Positions 10,373-20,759 of a stretch of DNA of 64,000 bases are shown piece by piece. Positions within the stretch are counted from its first letter, which is position 1, and every line of letters starts with the position of its first letter. Both the position numbers and the translations under genes were made by a program. The DNA comes from JANTGF01 sp963750735 (GTDB lineage: Bacteria; Bacteroidota; Bacteroidia; Bacteroidales; VadinHA17): NCBI GenBank assembly GCA_963750735.1, contig CAVVRY010000002.1, forward strand, positions 186,001-250,000. The letters run 5' to 3'. Below the pieces are notes generated by a model. That model saw nothing but the letters and a program-made list of their open reading frames with translations. It made no database searches and was not told the DNA's origin.

Positions 10373-10626
10373 ATTATCAAAATTTATTATTTACTGATCT
10401 AAATTTCAAAATAAAGCAGTCTTTTCAAATCAAAGAAGAGAATAGTAAGATACAAAAAAAACTACATACCTGAAGAGCAGAGTCAACCAATTTGATTTTT
10501 TCAGGGCTCAGGACGTCTAGATACTTCAGATCCCTCTTCTTTGATTTATCCTATAATAATTCATAACTTAGCAAAACATGAATGTTTTGTTAACATGCTG
10601 GCAAACAGCGTTTAAGTAATTTATTA

Positions 10627-12573
10627 GTGATTGACAATCTTACAATCGGGAGAATTTTGGATGCCGCTGAAATAACAGAGGTAGTACAAGATTTTGTTGT
10701 ATTAAAGAAAAGAGGAGTTAATTTCCTGGGCTTGTGTCCATTCCATAATGAAAAAACACCCTCTTTTACTGTATCACCGGCAAAAGGCATTTATAAATGC
10801 TTTGGATGTGGCCGGGGTGGAAATTCGGTCAATTTCATAATGGAGCATGAGCATGTAAACTACCCGGAGGCTCTAAAATACCTGGCCCGAAAATATAATA
10901 TTGAAGTTGTAGAAAGAGAATTAAGTGAGGATGAGGTCAAGCAGCAGAATGAACGGGAAAGCCTTCTGGTGGTGCTTTCATTTGCACAGCGTTTTTATTC
11001 AGAAACCTTGTTTAATACAGATGAGGGGATAAGCATTGGATTAAGTTATTTTAAAGAAAGGGGATTTAGACAAGATATCCTAAGAAAATTTGAAGTGGGT
11101 TATTCTCCTGAGCAAAAAGATGCTTTTACAAAAAATGCACTTAATGCGGGCTATAAGATAGAATACCTTACCAAGACGGGTATGACTATTGTGAAGGAAA
11201 GCTACAAAATGGATCGTTTCCATGGCCGCATTATCTTTCCCATACATAGCCTATCAGGTCAGGTTATTGGCTTTGGGGGTCGAATCTTAAAATCAGATGC
11301 AAAGGCTGCAAAGTATTTAAATTCACCTGAATCAGACACATATCATAAAAGCAAGGTATTGTATGGTCTGTATCATGCTAAAAAAGAAATAATAGCCCAG
11401 GACAAATGCTTCCTGGTTGAAGGCTATACCGATGTACTTGCTTTACACCAGGCAGGTATTGAAAATGTAGTTGCTTCTTCAGGCACAGCTTTAACCATTG
11501 AGCAAATTCGACTTATAAAACGATTTACATCTTTCATAACTATTATTTTTGATGGGGATGAGGCAGGTATTAAAGCTTCCTTGAGAGGTTTAGACCTTGT
11601 TCTTGAGGAAGGACTATTTGTAAAAATCCTTATGCTTCCAGATGGTGAGGATCCTGATTCTTACTCAAAAAAGTTAAGCAGTACTGAGTTTTTAAAATTC
11701 ATTGAGGGCAATGAAATGGATTTTATAAAATTCAAAACAGAATTATTAGTTAAAGATGCTCAGAGCGACCCGATAAAAAAAGCTAGCTTGATAAGAGATA
11801 TTGTGGGTTCAATTGCTGTTATTCCAGATAGCATTAACCGTAGTGTTTATTTGAAGGAATGTAGCAATTTACTTAAGGTTGATGAGAAAGTATTGTATTA
11901 CGAAACGAATAAAATTCGAAGGAAAAAGGCGGACCAAAATTTAAGACGTACATCAATACGGAATGATTTTCCTGCTCCACAACCTCACAAACCTATTCCG
12001 AAATCTGATTTCCATGGCGATACTGATGCTCAGGAAAGGGAAATAATTCGTTTACTATTGAATTACGGCAATAAGGAATTAATGGTAGTCACAGATGAGG
12101 ATGAAAACGAATATACTATTACTGTCTGTGAGTTTATAATAACTGATATTGCAAATGACGAGTTGAGGTTTGATAATTCTGTTTATCAGCAAATTATGGA
12201 TGATTTTGCCTCTCATTTTGAAAAAAATATTGTCCCAGATCAAAAATATTTTACCCAACATGAAAATAAAGACATTAGTAAAGTCTGTGCACAATTGCTG
12301 GCTCCCTCTTACGATTTGAGTAAAATATGGAGGAAGCATGATAATTATGTCGAAACAGAGGACATGATCTTAAAAGAAATAGTACCTGAAACATTGTATG
12401 CTTTCAAAAATAAGAAAGTTATTGAAGCAACAAATGAACTTCATAAGAGCCTGGAGGAAGCTCAGAAAAATAATGATTTAGAAAAAATCGAAGCAATTCA
12501 GGAACGCATCGTATATTTAAATGGCCTAAAACAAGAGTTGTCAAAAAATTTGGGTCATCGAACAATCATCTAA
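10627..12573 (+). CDS. dnaG: DNA primase DnaG
   Basis: Synthesises RNA primers at the replication fork. The N-terminal CHC2 zinc ribbon is complete (LCPFHNEKTPSF ... YKCFGCGRGG). The RNA-polymerase/Toprim core contains FLVEGYTDVLALHQAG, with the metal-binding Glu, and IIFDGDEAGIKA, with the acidic DxD-type pair. The C-terminal helical region (from about residue 450) would bind the DnaB helicase. The start is GTG, supported by the conserved opening MIDNLTIGRILDAAEI; no in-frame ATG fits. 648 residues, normal for Bacteroidota. Single gene with a 254-bp upstream gap. Confidence 0.97.
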   Translation: MIDNLTIGRILDAAEITEVVQDFVVLKKRGVNFLGLCPFHNEKTPSFTVSPAKGIYKCFGCGRGGNSVNFIMEHEHVNYPEALKYLARKYNIEVVERELSEDEVKQQNERESLLVVLSFAQRFYSETLFNTDEGISIGLSYFKERGFRQDILRKFEVGYSPEQKDAFTKNALNAGYKIEYLTKTGMTIVKESYKMDRFHGRIIFPIHSLSGQVIGFGGRILKSDAKAAKYLNSPESDTYHKSKVLYGLYHAKKEIIAQDKCFLVEGYTDVLALHQAGIENVVASSGTALTIEQIRLIKRFTSFITIIFDGDEAGIKASLRGLDLVLEEGLFVKILMLPDGEDPDSYSKKLSSTEFLKFIEGNEMDFIKFKTELLVKDAQSDPIKKASLIRDIVGSIAVIPDSINRSVYLKECSNLLKVDEKVLYYETNKIRRKKADQNLRRTSIRNDFPAPQPHKPIPKSDFHGDTDAQEREIIRLLLNYGNKELMVVTDEDENEYTITVCEFIITDIANDELRFDNSVYQQIMDDFASHFEKNIVPDQKYFTQHENKDISKVCAQLLAPSYDLSKIWRKHDNYVETEDMILKEIVPETLYAFKNKKVIEATNELHKSLEEAQKNNDLEKIEAIQERIVYLNGLKQELSKNLGHRTII

Positions 12574-12645
12574 TCACTGCCATAACTACTATTGACTATT
12601 AGCATCTTTTTTCTCACCTTTACGTATAAATTTTCACGGGAAAAA

Positions 12646-13614
12646 ATGAATTTTACTTTAACCAAAATATCCCATTTGAGCAGAAAATATTCTTCTGAAT
12701 ACAAAACTTCCATTTTGCGACTTTTAATGTTTATCTTTTTTACTGCAATTATTTATTCATGTTCAAATGATGAAAATGATGAATCAGGCGGTTTGAGGGA
12801 GAAAAAAATTATAGTAAACAATCAGAATAAAGAAATTTCCTTCATCAATGAATCAGAAAAATCTGTTTTTTACGGATTGTATTCTCCGGTTGAGGTATCT
12901 AGTGTTCTATCGGATGTAGATTTAAAGTACAGACCAGAACTCTTTTTACCAACGGAGTGGGCCAATGAGTATACTTCCAGTTCAAAGTTAGCGCTTGGAC
13001 TTGGTTTGTATGGCACTGATTTTAGCATGATAAAATTATTTTCAAATGCTGAAGATGCAATAAGATATATGGAGGTCATCTCAATTCTTTCAGAAAAGCT
13101 TGGAGTACCCTCAGAATTGTTAAAAGTGTTTTCAGCCCGAGTTGAAAAAAACCTCTCAAATATTGATTCATTGTCTTCAATTGCCTTCGAAACTTTTAAT
13201 CAAGTTTCTAGTTATTTAATTGATAGTGACCGAGAGGAAGCAATGAGTTTGATTCTTTTAGGAGGCTGGATAGAAGGTCTATATTTTGCCGTTAGCTATA
13301 TGGAAGAGATCGGTGAAGTTGATAAAAAAATAATTGAAAAGATAATAGAGCAGAAATACTCATTAAATATATTGATGTCGATGCTCAAAAATGATTACCA
13401 GGATCCGGTAATTGCTCATTATTATCGATTGCTAAAAGTTCTACAAAATCATTTTGATAATCTATCAATTAGTTACAAAAAGGACCAGGTTACGATTGAT
13501 TCTGATAACAATTATATTACTTCGGATTGGCAACAACTAAGCTATTCGAAAAGCGAATTGGATATAATTAAATGGATTGTTACCGGAATTCGTGAAGACA
13601 TGTCAAACCCTTAA
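12646..13614 (+). CDS. Lipoprotein of unknown function, paralogue of the next gene
   Basis: I do not recognise a named family. A hydrophobic stretch ends in AIIYSC, a lipobox, followed by an acidic linker (SNDENDE), so it is probably an outer- or inner-membrane lipoprotein. The ATG at 12646 gives a basic n-region; an inner Met at 12727 would leave none. The mature part is helical. It aligns with the next gene: GLYGTDFS against GVYGSDLS, IRYMEVISILSEKLGVP against LYLEAVNQLGSDLGIS, DSLSSIAFETF against DSLIEIISTTIYETY, and LLGGWIEGLYFA against VAGGWVEAMYLT. It has a C-terminal tail of about 60 residues that its paralogue lacks. The gene follows dnaG by 72 bp. Confidence 0.72.
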   Translation: MNFTLTKISHLSRKYSSEYKTSILRLLMFIFFTAIIYSCSNDENDESGGLREKKIIVNNQNKEISFINESEKSVFYGLYSPVEVSSVLSDVDLKYRPELFLPTEWANEYTSSSKLALGLGLYGTDFSMIKLFSNAEDAIRYMEVISILSEKLGVPSELLKVFSARVEKNLSNIDSLSSIAFETFNQVSSYLIDSDREEAMSLILLGGWIEGLYFAVSYMEEIGEVDKKIIEKIIEQKYSLNILMSMLKNDYQDPVIAHYYRLLKVLQNHFDNLSISYKKDQVTIDSDNNYITSDWQQLSYSKSELDIIKWIVTGIREDMSNP

Positions 13615-13758
13615 TAATTTGGAGGATAATCATATCTGTTGGTTAAATATGATATATGGTCAAAAAATAATTTTGAAAGAATCTAAACTTTTTTCCCAAT
13701 TAAATATTGCTTTTATTATATTTGAACTCGAAAATATTTTGAATAAAATCCATTAAAA

Positions 13759-14601
13759 ATGAAAAATAAAAGATTTTTTTCGGTGTCAGGTTTAATTCTT
13801 GGCCTGGTAGTTTTTGCACTTGCTTTTGCTTCTTGTAAATTATCTACAAAAGAAGGAGATGAACAAAATGGCCTTGAATATCAGGATTCTGCAAAATCTG
13901 ATCTGGACAAAGAAGTATCAGAATTTATTTATCCCCTTCCAGATTCACATGAAGTAACTGAAATGTTAAACAGGATAGGAATTCCCTATATGCTTGGCAC
14001 TTCAAATACAGTTGAGAATGTAAACAGGTATTTTACTGCAAAAAGCAAAGCATATAATATAGGTGTTTATGGCTCAGATCTTAGTTATGCCAGTACCTAT
14101 CAGATGACACAAGAAACCATGTTATATCTGGAGGCTGTTAACCAACTAGGTAGCGACCTGGGTATTTCTTCAATATATAATGAAGATCTGCTAAACCGTA
14201 TAGATCAGAATGTAAATCAAAAAGACTCTCTTATTGAAATTATTTCCACAACAATTTATGAGACTTATGATTATCTCAATAAAAATGGTAAAGGCGATTT
14301 ATCAATTCTTATGGTTGCCGGAGGTTGGGTTGAGGCTATGTATTTGACAACCAATGTATCAGCCAATGTTCACAACAACCCTGAAATAATTAAAATCATT
14401 TATAATCAGAAGCCAGGCTTAGATAAGCTTATCGAAATTGTTGAGGCTAGAAAAGACAATCCGGATGTAAAGGAATTACTTGATGACTTGCAGCCAATTA
14501 AGGAAGCTTTTAATGCTGCAACAAGTGAGAACATGACAGCGGAACAAGTTAAAGCACTTTCCATAGCAATAGACAAATTGCGGGCGAAATTAATTTCGTA
14601 A
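13759..14601 (+). CDS. Lipoprotein of unknown function, second member of a paralogous pair
   Basis: 280 residues with an N-terminal signal ending in LAFASC, a clear lipobox, then a charged linker. The mature protein is predicted mostly helical and shares the GxYGxDxS and GGW(V/I)E(A/G)(M/L)Y patterns with the preceding gene, so the two arose by duplication. No enzymatic motif is visible. A perfect terminator follows it, so it is not obligatorily co-transcribed with the ABC transporter gene downstream. The 144-bp gap from its paralogue is AT-rich. Confidence 0.75.
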   Translation: MKNKRFFSVSGLILGLVVFALAFASCKLSTKEGDEQNGLEYQDSAKSDLDKEVSEFIYPLPDSHEVTEMLNRIGIPYMLGTSNTVENVNRYFTAKSKAYNIGVYGSDLSYASTYQMTQETMLYLEAVNQLGSDLGISSIYNEDLLNRIDQNVNQKDSLIEIISTTIYETYDYLNKNGKGDLSILMVAGGWVEAMYLTTNVSANVHNNPEIIKIIYNQKPGLDKLIEIVEARKDNPDVKELLDDLQPIKEAFNAATSENMTAEQVKALSIAIDKLRAKLIS

Positions 14602-14623
14602 AAAACACATTATAAAAATATTT

Positions 14624-14653
14624 AACCCGTACTTTTCAGGTACGGGTTTTTTT
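14624..14653 (+). terminator. Rho-independent terminator after the lipoprotein pair
   Basis: A 9-bp GC-rich stem (14624-14632 with 14640-14648) has a 7-nt loop and ends in a T run to 14653, 22 bp after the stop codon. It separates the lipoproteins from the ABC gene. Confidence 0.93.
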
Positions 14654-14762
14654 ATAATTAATCCCGTATTATTTCTACTCTTATTTTTTTAATATACTTT
14701 AACTTCTGAGGTATTAAAATATATTATCAATTTATCGTAATTTTACACTATAGATAAATGAA

Positions 14763-17700
14763 ATGAGCGATATTATATTAAATGCATTAGTTCACTTATT
14801 TGCACTGGTTGCTTCAGTTAATGAAAATCGCTTAACAAAAAAGGGGAAAGAAATTGTATCCTCATATCTGAACCGCTTCCTAAATGACGAGCTTTCACAT
14901 GAATATCTTCGCCTTTTTGAAAATTATTATGAATTCTATCACAGCGAAAATATATTAGATAAGAAATCCAAATCAAAAGAGTCTTCTTCATTAATAAACA
15001 TCCAGACTCTAAATGTATGTCGACAGATTAAGGTAGGGCTGAAACGAGAAGATCGTTTCATTGTATTTATTCTCCTTCTTGAGTTTGTTAATGAAGATGC
15101 AATAATTACCTCCTGGGAATCTGAAATAATTAAAGAAGTAGCTTCATCTTTTAACATTTCGGAAAATGAACTATCTGACCTGAAAGAATTTGTATTGTCA
15201 GATACTATTGACAAGATCAATCCGGAAAACCTACTGGTCACCGATAACCAGATTAGAGAATGGTCCGGTACTATGTCATGGTTCATGAAAAAGAAATCGA
15301 AGAACGCTGACAAAAAGAAATACCTTTATAAGGAGAATCTTTATGGAGCCATAATATTCTTATATATACCTAGTATACAGGAGTTTATATTTAAATATTC
15401 AGGTGCCCAAAACCTGTATAAAGATGGTCATAAGATCCTGACAGGACGAATCTATTTTCTTAATTTCGGTGCAATAATTAAGGGGCCTAATATTAAGCCA
15501 ATTTATTACAATGAAATCACACAAAGATTTTTTATTGACCAGGGTCATCCGAATATAATTTTTACAGGAAAGAACATTGAATTTAGGTTTAATAATAGTA
15601 ACAATGGAATTCAAAATTTTAATTTTTGTGAGGAATCGGGAAATATAGTTGGAGTACTTGGAGGAAGTGGTGTTGGAAAAACAACTCTGTTAAGCTTGAT
15701 AAATGGGAAGCTTCAACCCAATAAGGGTCAAATAACAATTAATGGATACGATACCTATAAAGCAAGGTTTAAGTTGCAGGGAATGATAGGGTATGTTCCC
15801 CAGGATGATTTGTTGATTGAAGAACTGTCTATTTATCAGAATTTGTATTACAATGCCCGGTTGTGTTTTGCCGATTATTCTACAGAACAGATAATAGAAT
15901 CTGTTGAAAAAATCATGTCTGATCTTGACCTAACCGAAATTGCTCATTTACAGGTTGGTGATCCCTTGAATAAGTTTATTAGCGGAGGCCAGAGAAAGCG
16001 ATTAAATATTGGTCTGGAATTAATGAGGGAACCATATATCCTGATTCTTGACGAACCCACTTCAGGTCTTTCTTCCTCCGATTCTGAAAATATAATGCAG
16101 CTGTTAAAAGCTCAGACCAAAAAGGGCCGGTTAATTATTGCAACAATCCATCAGCCATCATCCACCATATTCAAAATGATGGATAAGCTATGGATTCTGG
16201 ATAAGGGAGGATACCCAATATATTCAGGAAATCCGGTTGATGCTGTAGAGTATTTTAAAAAAATTAATGCCCAGGTTGATGCAGCCGAAAGCGAATGTAC
16301 AACCTGTGGAAATATTAGAACAGAGCAGATTCTTGAGATTATTGAAACCAAAACTCTGAGTGAAGAGGGAATTCCAACACGGCAAAGAAAAATACAACCC
16401 GATAAATGGTTTAAGTACTATAAGGAAAAAATTGAGCCATTAATTGAAATTAAAAAACCTCCAAAAGAAATCCCTGAAAGTAACTTTAAAGTACCATCGG
16501 CAAATCGGCAATTTGGTACATTTAGTATAAGAAATCTTTTGGCCAAGCTGGCAAATACCCAATATCTGGTAATAAACATTCTGGAAGCACCAATTCTTGC
16601 ATTTATTCTTGGGTACATTACCAAATACTCAAAAGGCAGTGATTATACTTTTCAAGACAACATTAACTTTCCCGTGTTTTTATTCATGGCAGTGGTTGTT
16701 GCAATGTTTATGGGCCTAACTGTTAGTGCAGAGGAGATTGTCAGAGACCGTAAAATTCTTGAAAGAGAATCATTTTTAAACCTAAGCTGGCCAGCCTACC
16801 TGACCTCCAAAATTGTTTATCTGTTTGCATTTTCAGCATTCCAGACCTTTACTTTTGTACTTATTAGTAGTTTAATCCTTGATATAAAAGGAATGTTCCT
16901 AATATATTGGCTGATACTGTTTTCCACATCTGCCTTTGCCAATATGATAGGATTAAACATTTCATCAGGACTCGATTCAGTAGTGGCAATATATATTCTA
17001 GTTCCTCTTATTTTAGTGCCCCATCTATTGCTTGGTGGAGCCATGATAACATTTGACGACCTTAACAAAGGATTGACAAAGAAGAAATATGTTCCTATCA
17101 TTGGTGATATAATGATTACACGGTGGGCCTATGAAGCGATATCAGTAGCCCAGTTCAAGGGAAATGAGTTTGAAAAATATTTTTACGATTATGAACAGAG
17201 ATCAAATACCGCAATTTACCACAATTCGTTTTTAATTCCTGATTTGCAAGTTAAACTTGAAGATTGCCAGAGGATGTTTGAGGAAGAGGATTTTGATGAA
17301 GATGTGATAAAAAAAGATCTTCTAATAGTTCGTAATGAGTTCATTAAACTTGAGAAAAACCAAAATGTCCCGCCTTTTGAACTGGTATCAAAGATGAATA
17401 GAGATTCTATTTCGGTTGAAATTCTTGAAGAATCTTTAGGATATTTAATGTTCCTTAGACTACATTTTACTGAAATGGGATCTGAAGCGGAAATACGTAA
17501 AGATCATATTTATGATTCATTACAGAGAGCCATGGGAGCAGAAGAGCTTATTGACTTTCAGGAAAGTTATTATAACAACAAACTAGGTGATATTGTTACT
17601 AATCGAACCGGGATTAGGAAGATCCATGAAACAAAGGATGAACTCATTCAGAAATATGGCCCCATTTATATTATGCCTACAAACAAACTCGGACGAACAC

Positions 17701-17870
17701 AATTTTTTGCTCCTTATAAGAAACTGAATCGTCAGATTGTTGAAACAACCTGGTATAATTTGGTAGTAATTTGGATGGGAACAATAATTTTATACTTCGC
17801 TCTTGTATTGGATCTTCTTCGAAAGATCCTAACCTACTTCAGAAATCTTCGATTGGCTAAAAGCGAATAA
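14763..17870 (+). CDS. ABC transporter, ATPase fused to ABC-2 type permease, with TerB-like N-terminal domain
   Basis: A 1035-residue half-transporter of ABCG-like order (ATPase first, membrane part second). Residues 1 to about 150 are helical and acidic, resembling a TerB-like domain. The ATPase has Walker A GGSGVGKTT, Q-loop YVPQDD, signature ISGGQRKRLNIG, Walker B ILILDEPTSGL and the H-loop IHQPSS. A C-x-x-C (CTTCG) lies in the linker. The membrane part from about residue 610 holds around six hydrophobic segments (such as FLFMAVVVAMFMGLTV and YILVPLILVPHLLLGG), followed by a long soluble segment and one last membrane helix near the end. The substrate is unknown. The two lipoproteins upstream may be partners, but a terminator intervenes. 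Confidence 0.9.
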   Translation: MSDIILNALVHLFALVASVNENRLTKKGKEIVSSYLNRFLNDELSHEYLRLFENYYEFYHSENILDKKSKSKESSSLINIQTLNVCRQIKVGLKREDRFIVFILLLEFVNEDAIITSWESEIIKEVASSFNISENELSDLKEFVLSDTIDKINPENLLVTDNQIREWSGTMSWFMKKKSKNADKKKYLYKENLYGAIIFLYIPSIQEFIFKYSGAQNLYKDGHKILTGRIYFLNFGAIIKGPNIKPIYYNEITQRFFIDQGHPNIIFTGKNIEFRFNNSNNGIQNFNFCEESGNIVGVLGGSGVGKTTLLSLINGKLQPNKGQITINGYDTYKARFKLQGMIGYVPQDDLLIEELSIYQNLYYNARLCFADYSTEQIIESVEKIMSDLDLTEIAHLQVGDPLNKFISGGQRKRLNIGLELMREPYILILDEPTSGLSSSDSENIMQLLKAQTKKGRLIIATIHQPSSTIFKMMDKLWILDKGGYPIYSGNPVDAVEYFKKINAQVDAAESECTTCGNIRTEQILEIIETKTLSEEGIPTRQRKIQPDKWFKYYKEKIEPLIEIKKPPKEIPESNFKVPSANRQFGTFSIRNLLAKLANTQYLVINILEAPILAFILGYITKYSKGSDYTFQDNINFPVFLFMAVVVAMFMGLTVSAEEIVRDRKILERESFLNLSWPAYLTSKIVYLFAFSAFQTFTFVLISSLILDIKGMFLIYWLILFSTSAFANMIGLNISSGLDSVVAIYILVPLILVPHLLLGGAMITFDDLNKGLTKKKYVPIIGDIMITRWAYEAISVAQFKGNEFEKYFYDYEQRSNTAIYHNSFLIPDLQVKLEDCQRMFEEEDFDEDVIKKDLLIVRNEFIKLEKNQNVPPFELVSKMNRDSISVEILEESLGYLMFLRLHFTEMGSEAEIRKDHIYDSLQRAMGAEELIDFQESYYNNKLGDIVTNRTGIRKIHETKDELIQKYGPIYIMPTNKLGRTQFFAPYKKLNRQIVETTWYNLVVIWMGTIILYFALVLDLLRKILTYFRNLRLAKSE

Positions 17871-17903
17871 GCTTAACAATTGTCAATGCCGAAGCCATTC
17901 GTA

Positions 17904-19112
17904 TTAAATAAAATGAAGCTCCGGAAAGGTTTTTCCTATGATTGGAAATGGGTTTTCATTAAAAAAGCTTTTAATTATTGTATTATATACCGATCGGAAG
18001 TCGATAGAATACTTCAAATCACCATTATTGAGGTCTTGTAAATCAGGTGATTCATTATAAAATCCAGATTTTTTTAGTTGCCCTCCCATAAACAAAAGGT
18101 TATTTGCACCTCCGTGGTCGGTTCCGCCACTTGCATTTTGTGATACTCTTCTGCCAAACTCAGAGAAAGTAAGAATAAGGACATTTTTCAAAATGTCTTT
18201 CTGTTTTAAATCATTCACAAAAAATGAAATAGCCTCTGAATACACTTTTAACAATTTATCTTGTTTTGGTCTTTGATGCACATGCGTGTCAAATCCATCC
18301 AGAGATGTATAGTAAAATTTTGTATTTATTCCGGATTGAATCATTTCTGAGATTGTTTTTAAATTTTGTCCCAGAGCGGAGGGAGGATAGTTTCCTGCTG
18401 AAGATGAGCCATTTACTTTCTTATAAATATAATTTACAGAAGAGATCGTCTCATTCATAGTGTTGTAAATGTATTTCAGATTTTTCGAGTAGTCTTTGTG
18501 TGCTGAATATTGTTTTGCCAGGGGTTGAAATAATCCTTTCTGAATACTATTATATAGGCGCTGAGGATTCTGCATGGCCAGGCCTTTTATTAATTTCCCT
18601 TTCAAAGCCAGACTTAATGTATCGCCTATTTCAATGGCGGAATAGGGATAAGATTTTCCATTTAGATTCGATTCAATAAATCTTCCAATCCAACCAGATT
18701 GCAAATATTCAGTTGAACTACTTGCTGATTGCCAGATATCCATGGAGCGAAAATGTGAACGAACCGGATCCGGATATCCCACATTATTCAATATGCAAAG
18801 CAATCCGTCATCGTACAGGTTTTTAAGTCCTGTCATATTTGGATGTAAGCCCAGCTCATCGCTAAGCTTAATGACATCTTTTTCCGGAATAGCCAATTGA
18901 GGTCGGGCTTTATAATATCTACTATTTGAATAGGGTACAATCATATTTAAACCATCATTACCTCCGGAAAGTTGAACAATTACCAGTATTTTGTTATTTG
19001 TAATATCATTTGCACTTTTTTCAACAGCTTCTATAAAATTTGGCAGCATAATACTTCCGGCTGAGACAAGTAAAGATCTTTTAATAAATGATCGTCTTCT
19101 TATTTTTTTCAT
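17904..19112 (-). CDS. DUF1501 domain protein (Tat-exported, sulfatase-like fold)
   Basis: 402 residues with an N-terminal basic signal (KKIRRRSFIKRSLL, Tat-like) followed by a hydrophobic stretch. The family signature VIVQLSGGNDGLNMIVPY is present, and later TFSEFGRRVSQNASGGTDHGGANNLLFMGG, which carries the conserved metal-ligand-like Asp and His residues. The family is related to alkaline phosphatases and sulfatases but has no firmly assigned reaction. It lies 10 bp downstream of a DUF1800 gene; this pair is very common in Bacteroidota, Planctomycetota and Proteobacteria, and the two products probably act together in the envelope. Confidence 0.92.
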   Translation of the reverse strand: MKKIRRRSFIKRSLLVSAGSIMLPNFIEAVEKSANDITNNKILVIVQLSGGNDGLNMIVPYSNSRYYKARPQLAIPEKDVIKLSDELGLHPNMTGLKNLYDDGLLCILNNVGYPDPVRSHFRSMDIWQSASSSTEYLQSGWIGRFIESNLNGKSYPYSAIEIGDTLSLALKGKLIKGLAMQNPQRLYNSIQKGLFQPLAKQYSAHKDYSKNLKYIYNTMNETISSVNYIYKKVNGSSSAGNYPPSALGQNLKTISEMIQSGINTKFYYTSLDGFDTHVHQRPKQDKLLKVYSEAISFFVNDLKQKDILKNVLILTFSEFGRRVSQNASGGTDHGGANNLLFMGGQLKKSGFYNESPDLQDLNNGDLKYSIDFRSVYNTIIKSFFNENPFPIIGKTFPELHFI

Positions 19113-19122
19113 TATAGATTTA

Positions 19123-20466
19123 TTAGCATAATTGGTACTCAGGCAGGCTGGCCAGGGCTAGAATCATTAATGCTTTGTTTGGTTGTTCTGTAGCACCTTT
19201 TTTTATTACGGAAAATAATACTTCTGATTCCTTTGAGTCAGGAATCATGCCCAGCATCCAAACTGCCATTGAATTGTAATCATATGGGCTTGTTTTCTTA
19301 ATAAAATCTTCCCAGTTTATCACTATTTCCAAGTTTCCAAACTTCTTATGATTAGAGTTTAGAGAACTTCCCAGAGCAAAAGGAAGCTGTATTCGAAATG
19401 CGAGGCTTGTACTGTCTATCCATTCTGTTCCATAAGGCCATCCTCCAACATTGGGAGGATTAAAGAGAACCTGACCCAGAGCTTTTTGAAGAAAAACCTG
19501 TGATTTGTTATTTCTAAAGTGAATCGGGAAAACTCCTTGCAAGCCTACCAGCAGTTCTACAGGTGACTTAATAAGACATTTATGATTTTCATATGAGTAA
19601 AACCATTTTGAAGAAAAAATGTCAAACATTAATTTTTTAATATCATATCCCGAGTTGTAGAAGCTTTCTGATAAACTTGTTAAATGAGTTTCATTAACAT
19701 CTTCATTAACAAAGTATTTATATATTTTTCGTGTTAAAAATGTAGCAGTTTCCCTCCTATCAAGAATAATTTTCAATATGTTTTCACCATTAAATGATCC
19801 TGATTTTCCCATGAAATCTTTCCTTGAATGGTCATGTAAATTGGTTCGGAAAATATATTTACCCTGTTGATTAAATCCCCATCCTGTAAATGCCCGGGCA
19901 GCACTTTTTATATCGTATTCGGTGTAATTTCCCTGGCCAATAGTAAAAAGTTCAAGCAGTTCACGAGCAAAATTTTCATTCGGACTTGATTTCCTGTTCT
20001 GCTGATTGTTTAGAAATTGGAGCATGGCCGGACTTTTTGTTACAGCCAGTAATAGATTTCCAAATTTATCCAATGCCAGATTTCTCATTACATTGTTTAA
20101 TTGTTGTGCAAACCACGGATTTGGGGTACGGCAGGCAAAATGATCGTGCCAGAAAAAAGTTAACTTTTCTCGTAAAACCGATTTATCATTAATCATTTTA
20201 TGAATCCAGGCAGAATTTAGTTTTACAATTAATTCCCTTGATTTTTGAATTTGCTCTTGTTTTTTTGATTCTGTTAATGACTGGAATTTTAAAGGTGATA
20301 TAATATCAGGTTGTACAACATTAAGATATTCAGTTTGATCGGAATTCCTGAAAATAGTATTAAGGACATTGGACAGGGAATTGTTTTCTAACTCAGTAAA
20401 TTCCTTAAGTCTAGGGCCAAATCCGGCACGACTCAATAAATGTTGTATGTTTTGTTTTTCAGTCAC
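19123..20466 (-). CDS. DUF1800 family protein
   Basis: 447 residues, the standard partner of DUF1501. Recognised from the opening HLLSRAGFGPR, the central LTFFWHDHFAC, the motif SPNENFARELLELFTIGQGNYTE (conserved NENFARE), AARAFTGWGF, and the C-terminal FNPPNVGGWPYG. No clear signal peptide is visible in this copy, unlike some homologues. The biochemical function of the family is not established. It is the first gene of the two-gene minus-strand operon, with only AT-rich sequence before the tRNA-Val gene. Confidence 0.92.
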   Translation of the reverse strand: MTEKQNIQHLLSRAGFGPRLKEFTELENNSLSNVLNTIFRNSDQTEYLNVVQPDIISPLKFQSLTESKKQEQIQKSRELIVKLNSAWIHKMINDKSVLREKLTFFWHDHFACRTPNPWFAQQLNNVMRNLALDKFGNLLLAVTKSPAMLQFLNNQQNRKSSPNENFARELLELFTIGQGNYTEYDIKSAARAFTGWGFNQQGKYIFRTNLHDHSRKDFMGKSGSFNGENILKIILDRRETATFLTRKIYKYFVNEDVNETHLTSLSESFYNSGYDIKKLMFDIFSSKWFYSYENHKCLIKSPVELLVGLQGVFPIHFRNNKSQVFLQKALGQVLFNPPNVGGWPYGTEWIDSTSLAFRIQLPFALGSSLNSNHKKFGNLEIVINWEDFIKKTSPYDYNSMAVWMLGMIPDSKESEVLFSVIKKGATEQPNKALMILALASLPEYQLC

Positions 20467-20759
20467 TTTGGAATTAAATTCTATAATCCTTTGATACTTT
20501 CCAAGATTAAAGGTTTAATCCGATGTGCTAACAATTTATTTGCAAGGCTAGTATTGAAAAGTTAAATTTGTCGTGAAAATGGGGTATTAGTCCCGAATTT
20601 TACAGATCTGAGATCTGACAAAAATTCGAGGATTCTCGAAATTATATCGAAATTGAAAATTTCGTTAATTTCGGAACTCAGTTCTGAGGTTGTCGAAAAG
20701 GAAGTCAATAAATTTGGCAAGATTTTAAGATCGTGTTTAAAGTGCTAAGCATTTTCTTT
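20467..20759. other. Gene-free gap with clustered inverted repeats
   Basis: No credible gene in 293 bp. It holds several short inverted repeats: 20625-20630 with 20635-20640, and 20648-20654 with 20658-20664, plus a CTCAG/CTGAG pair further on and a direct repeat of AGATCTG. The ten bases at 20581-20590 equal the first ten bases of the tRNA gene at 20760. No full tRNA fold can be made from that upstream copy. Confidence 0.5.

Noticed and set aside
20581..20660. Possible second tRNA gene starting with the same ten bases as tRNA-Val
   Set aside because: After the first ten bases there is no D arm, anticodon stem or T arm that pairs.
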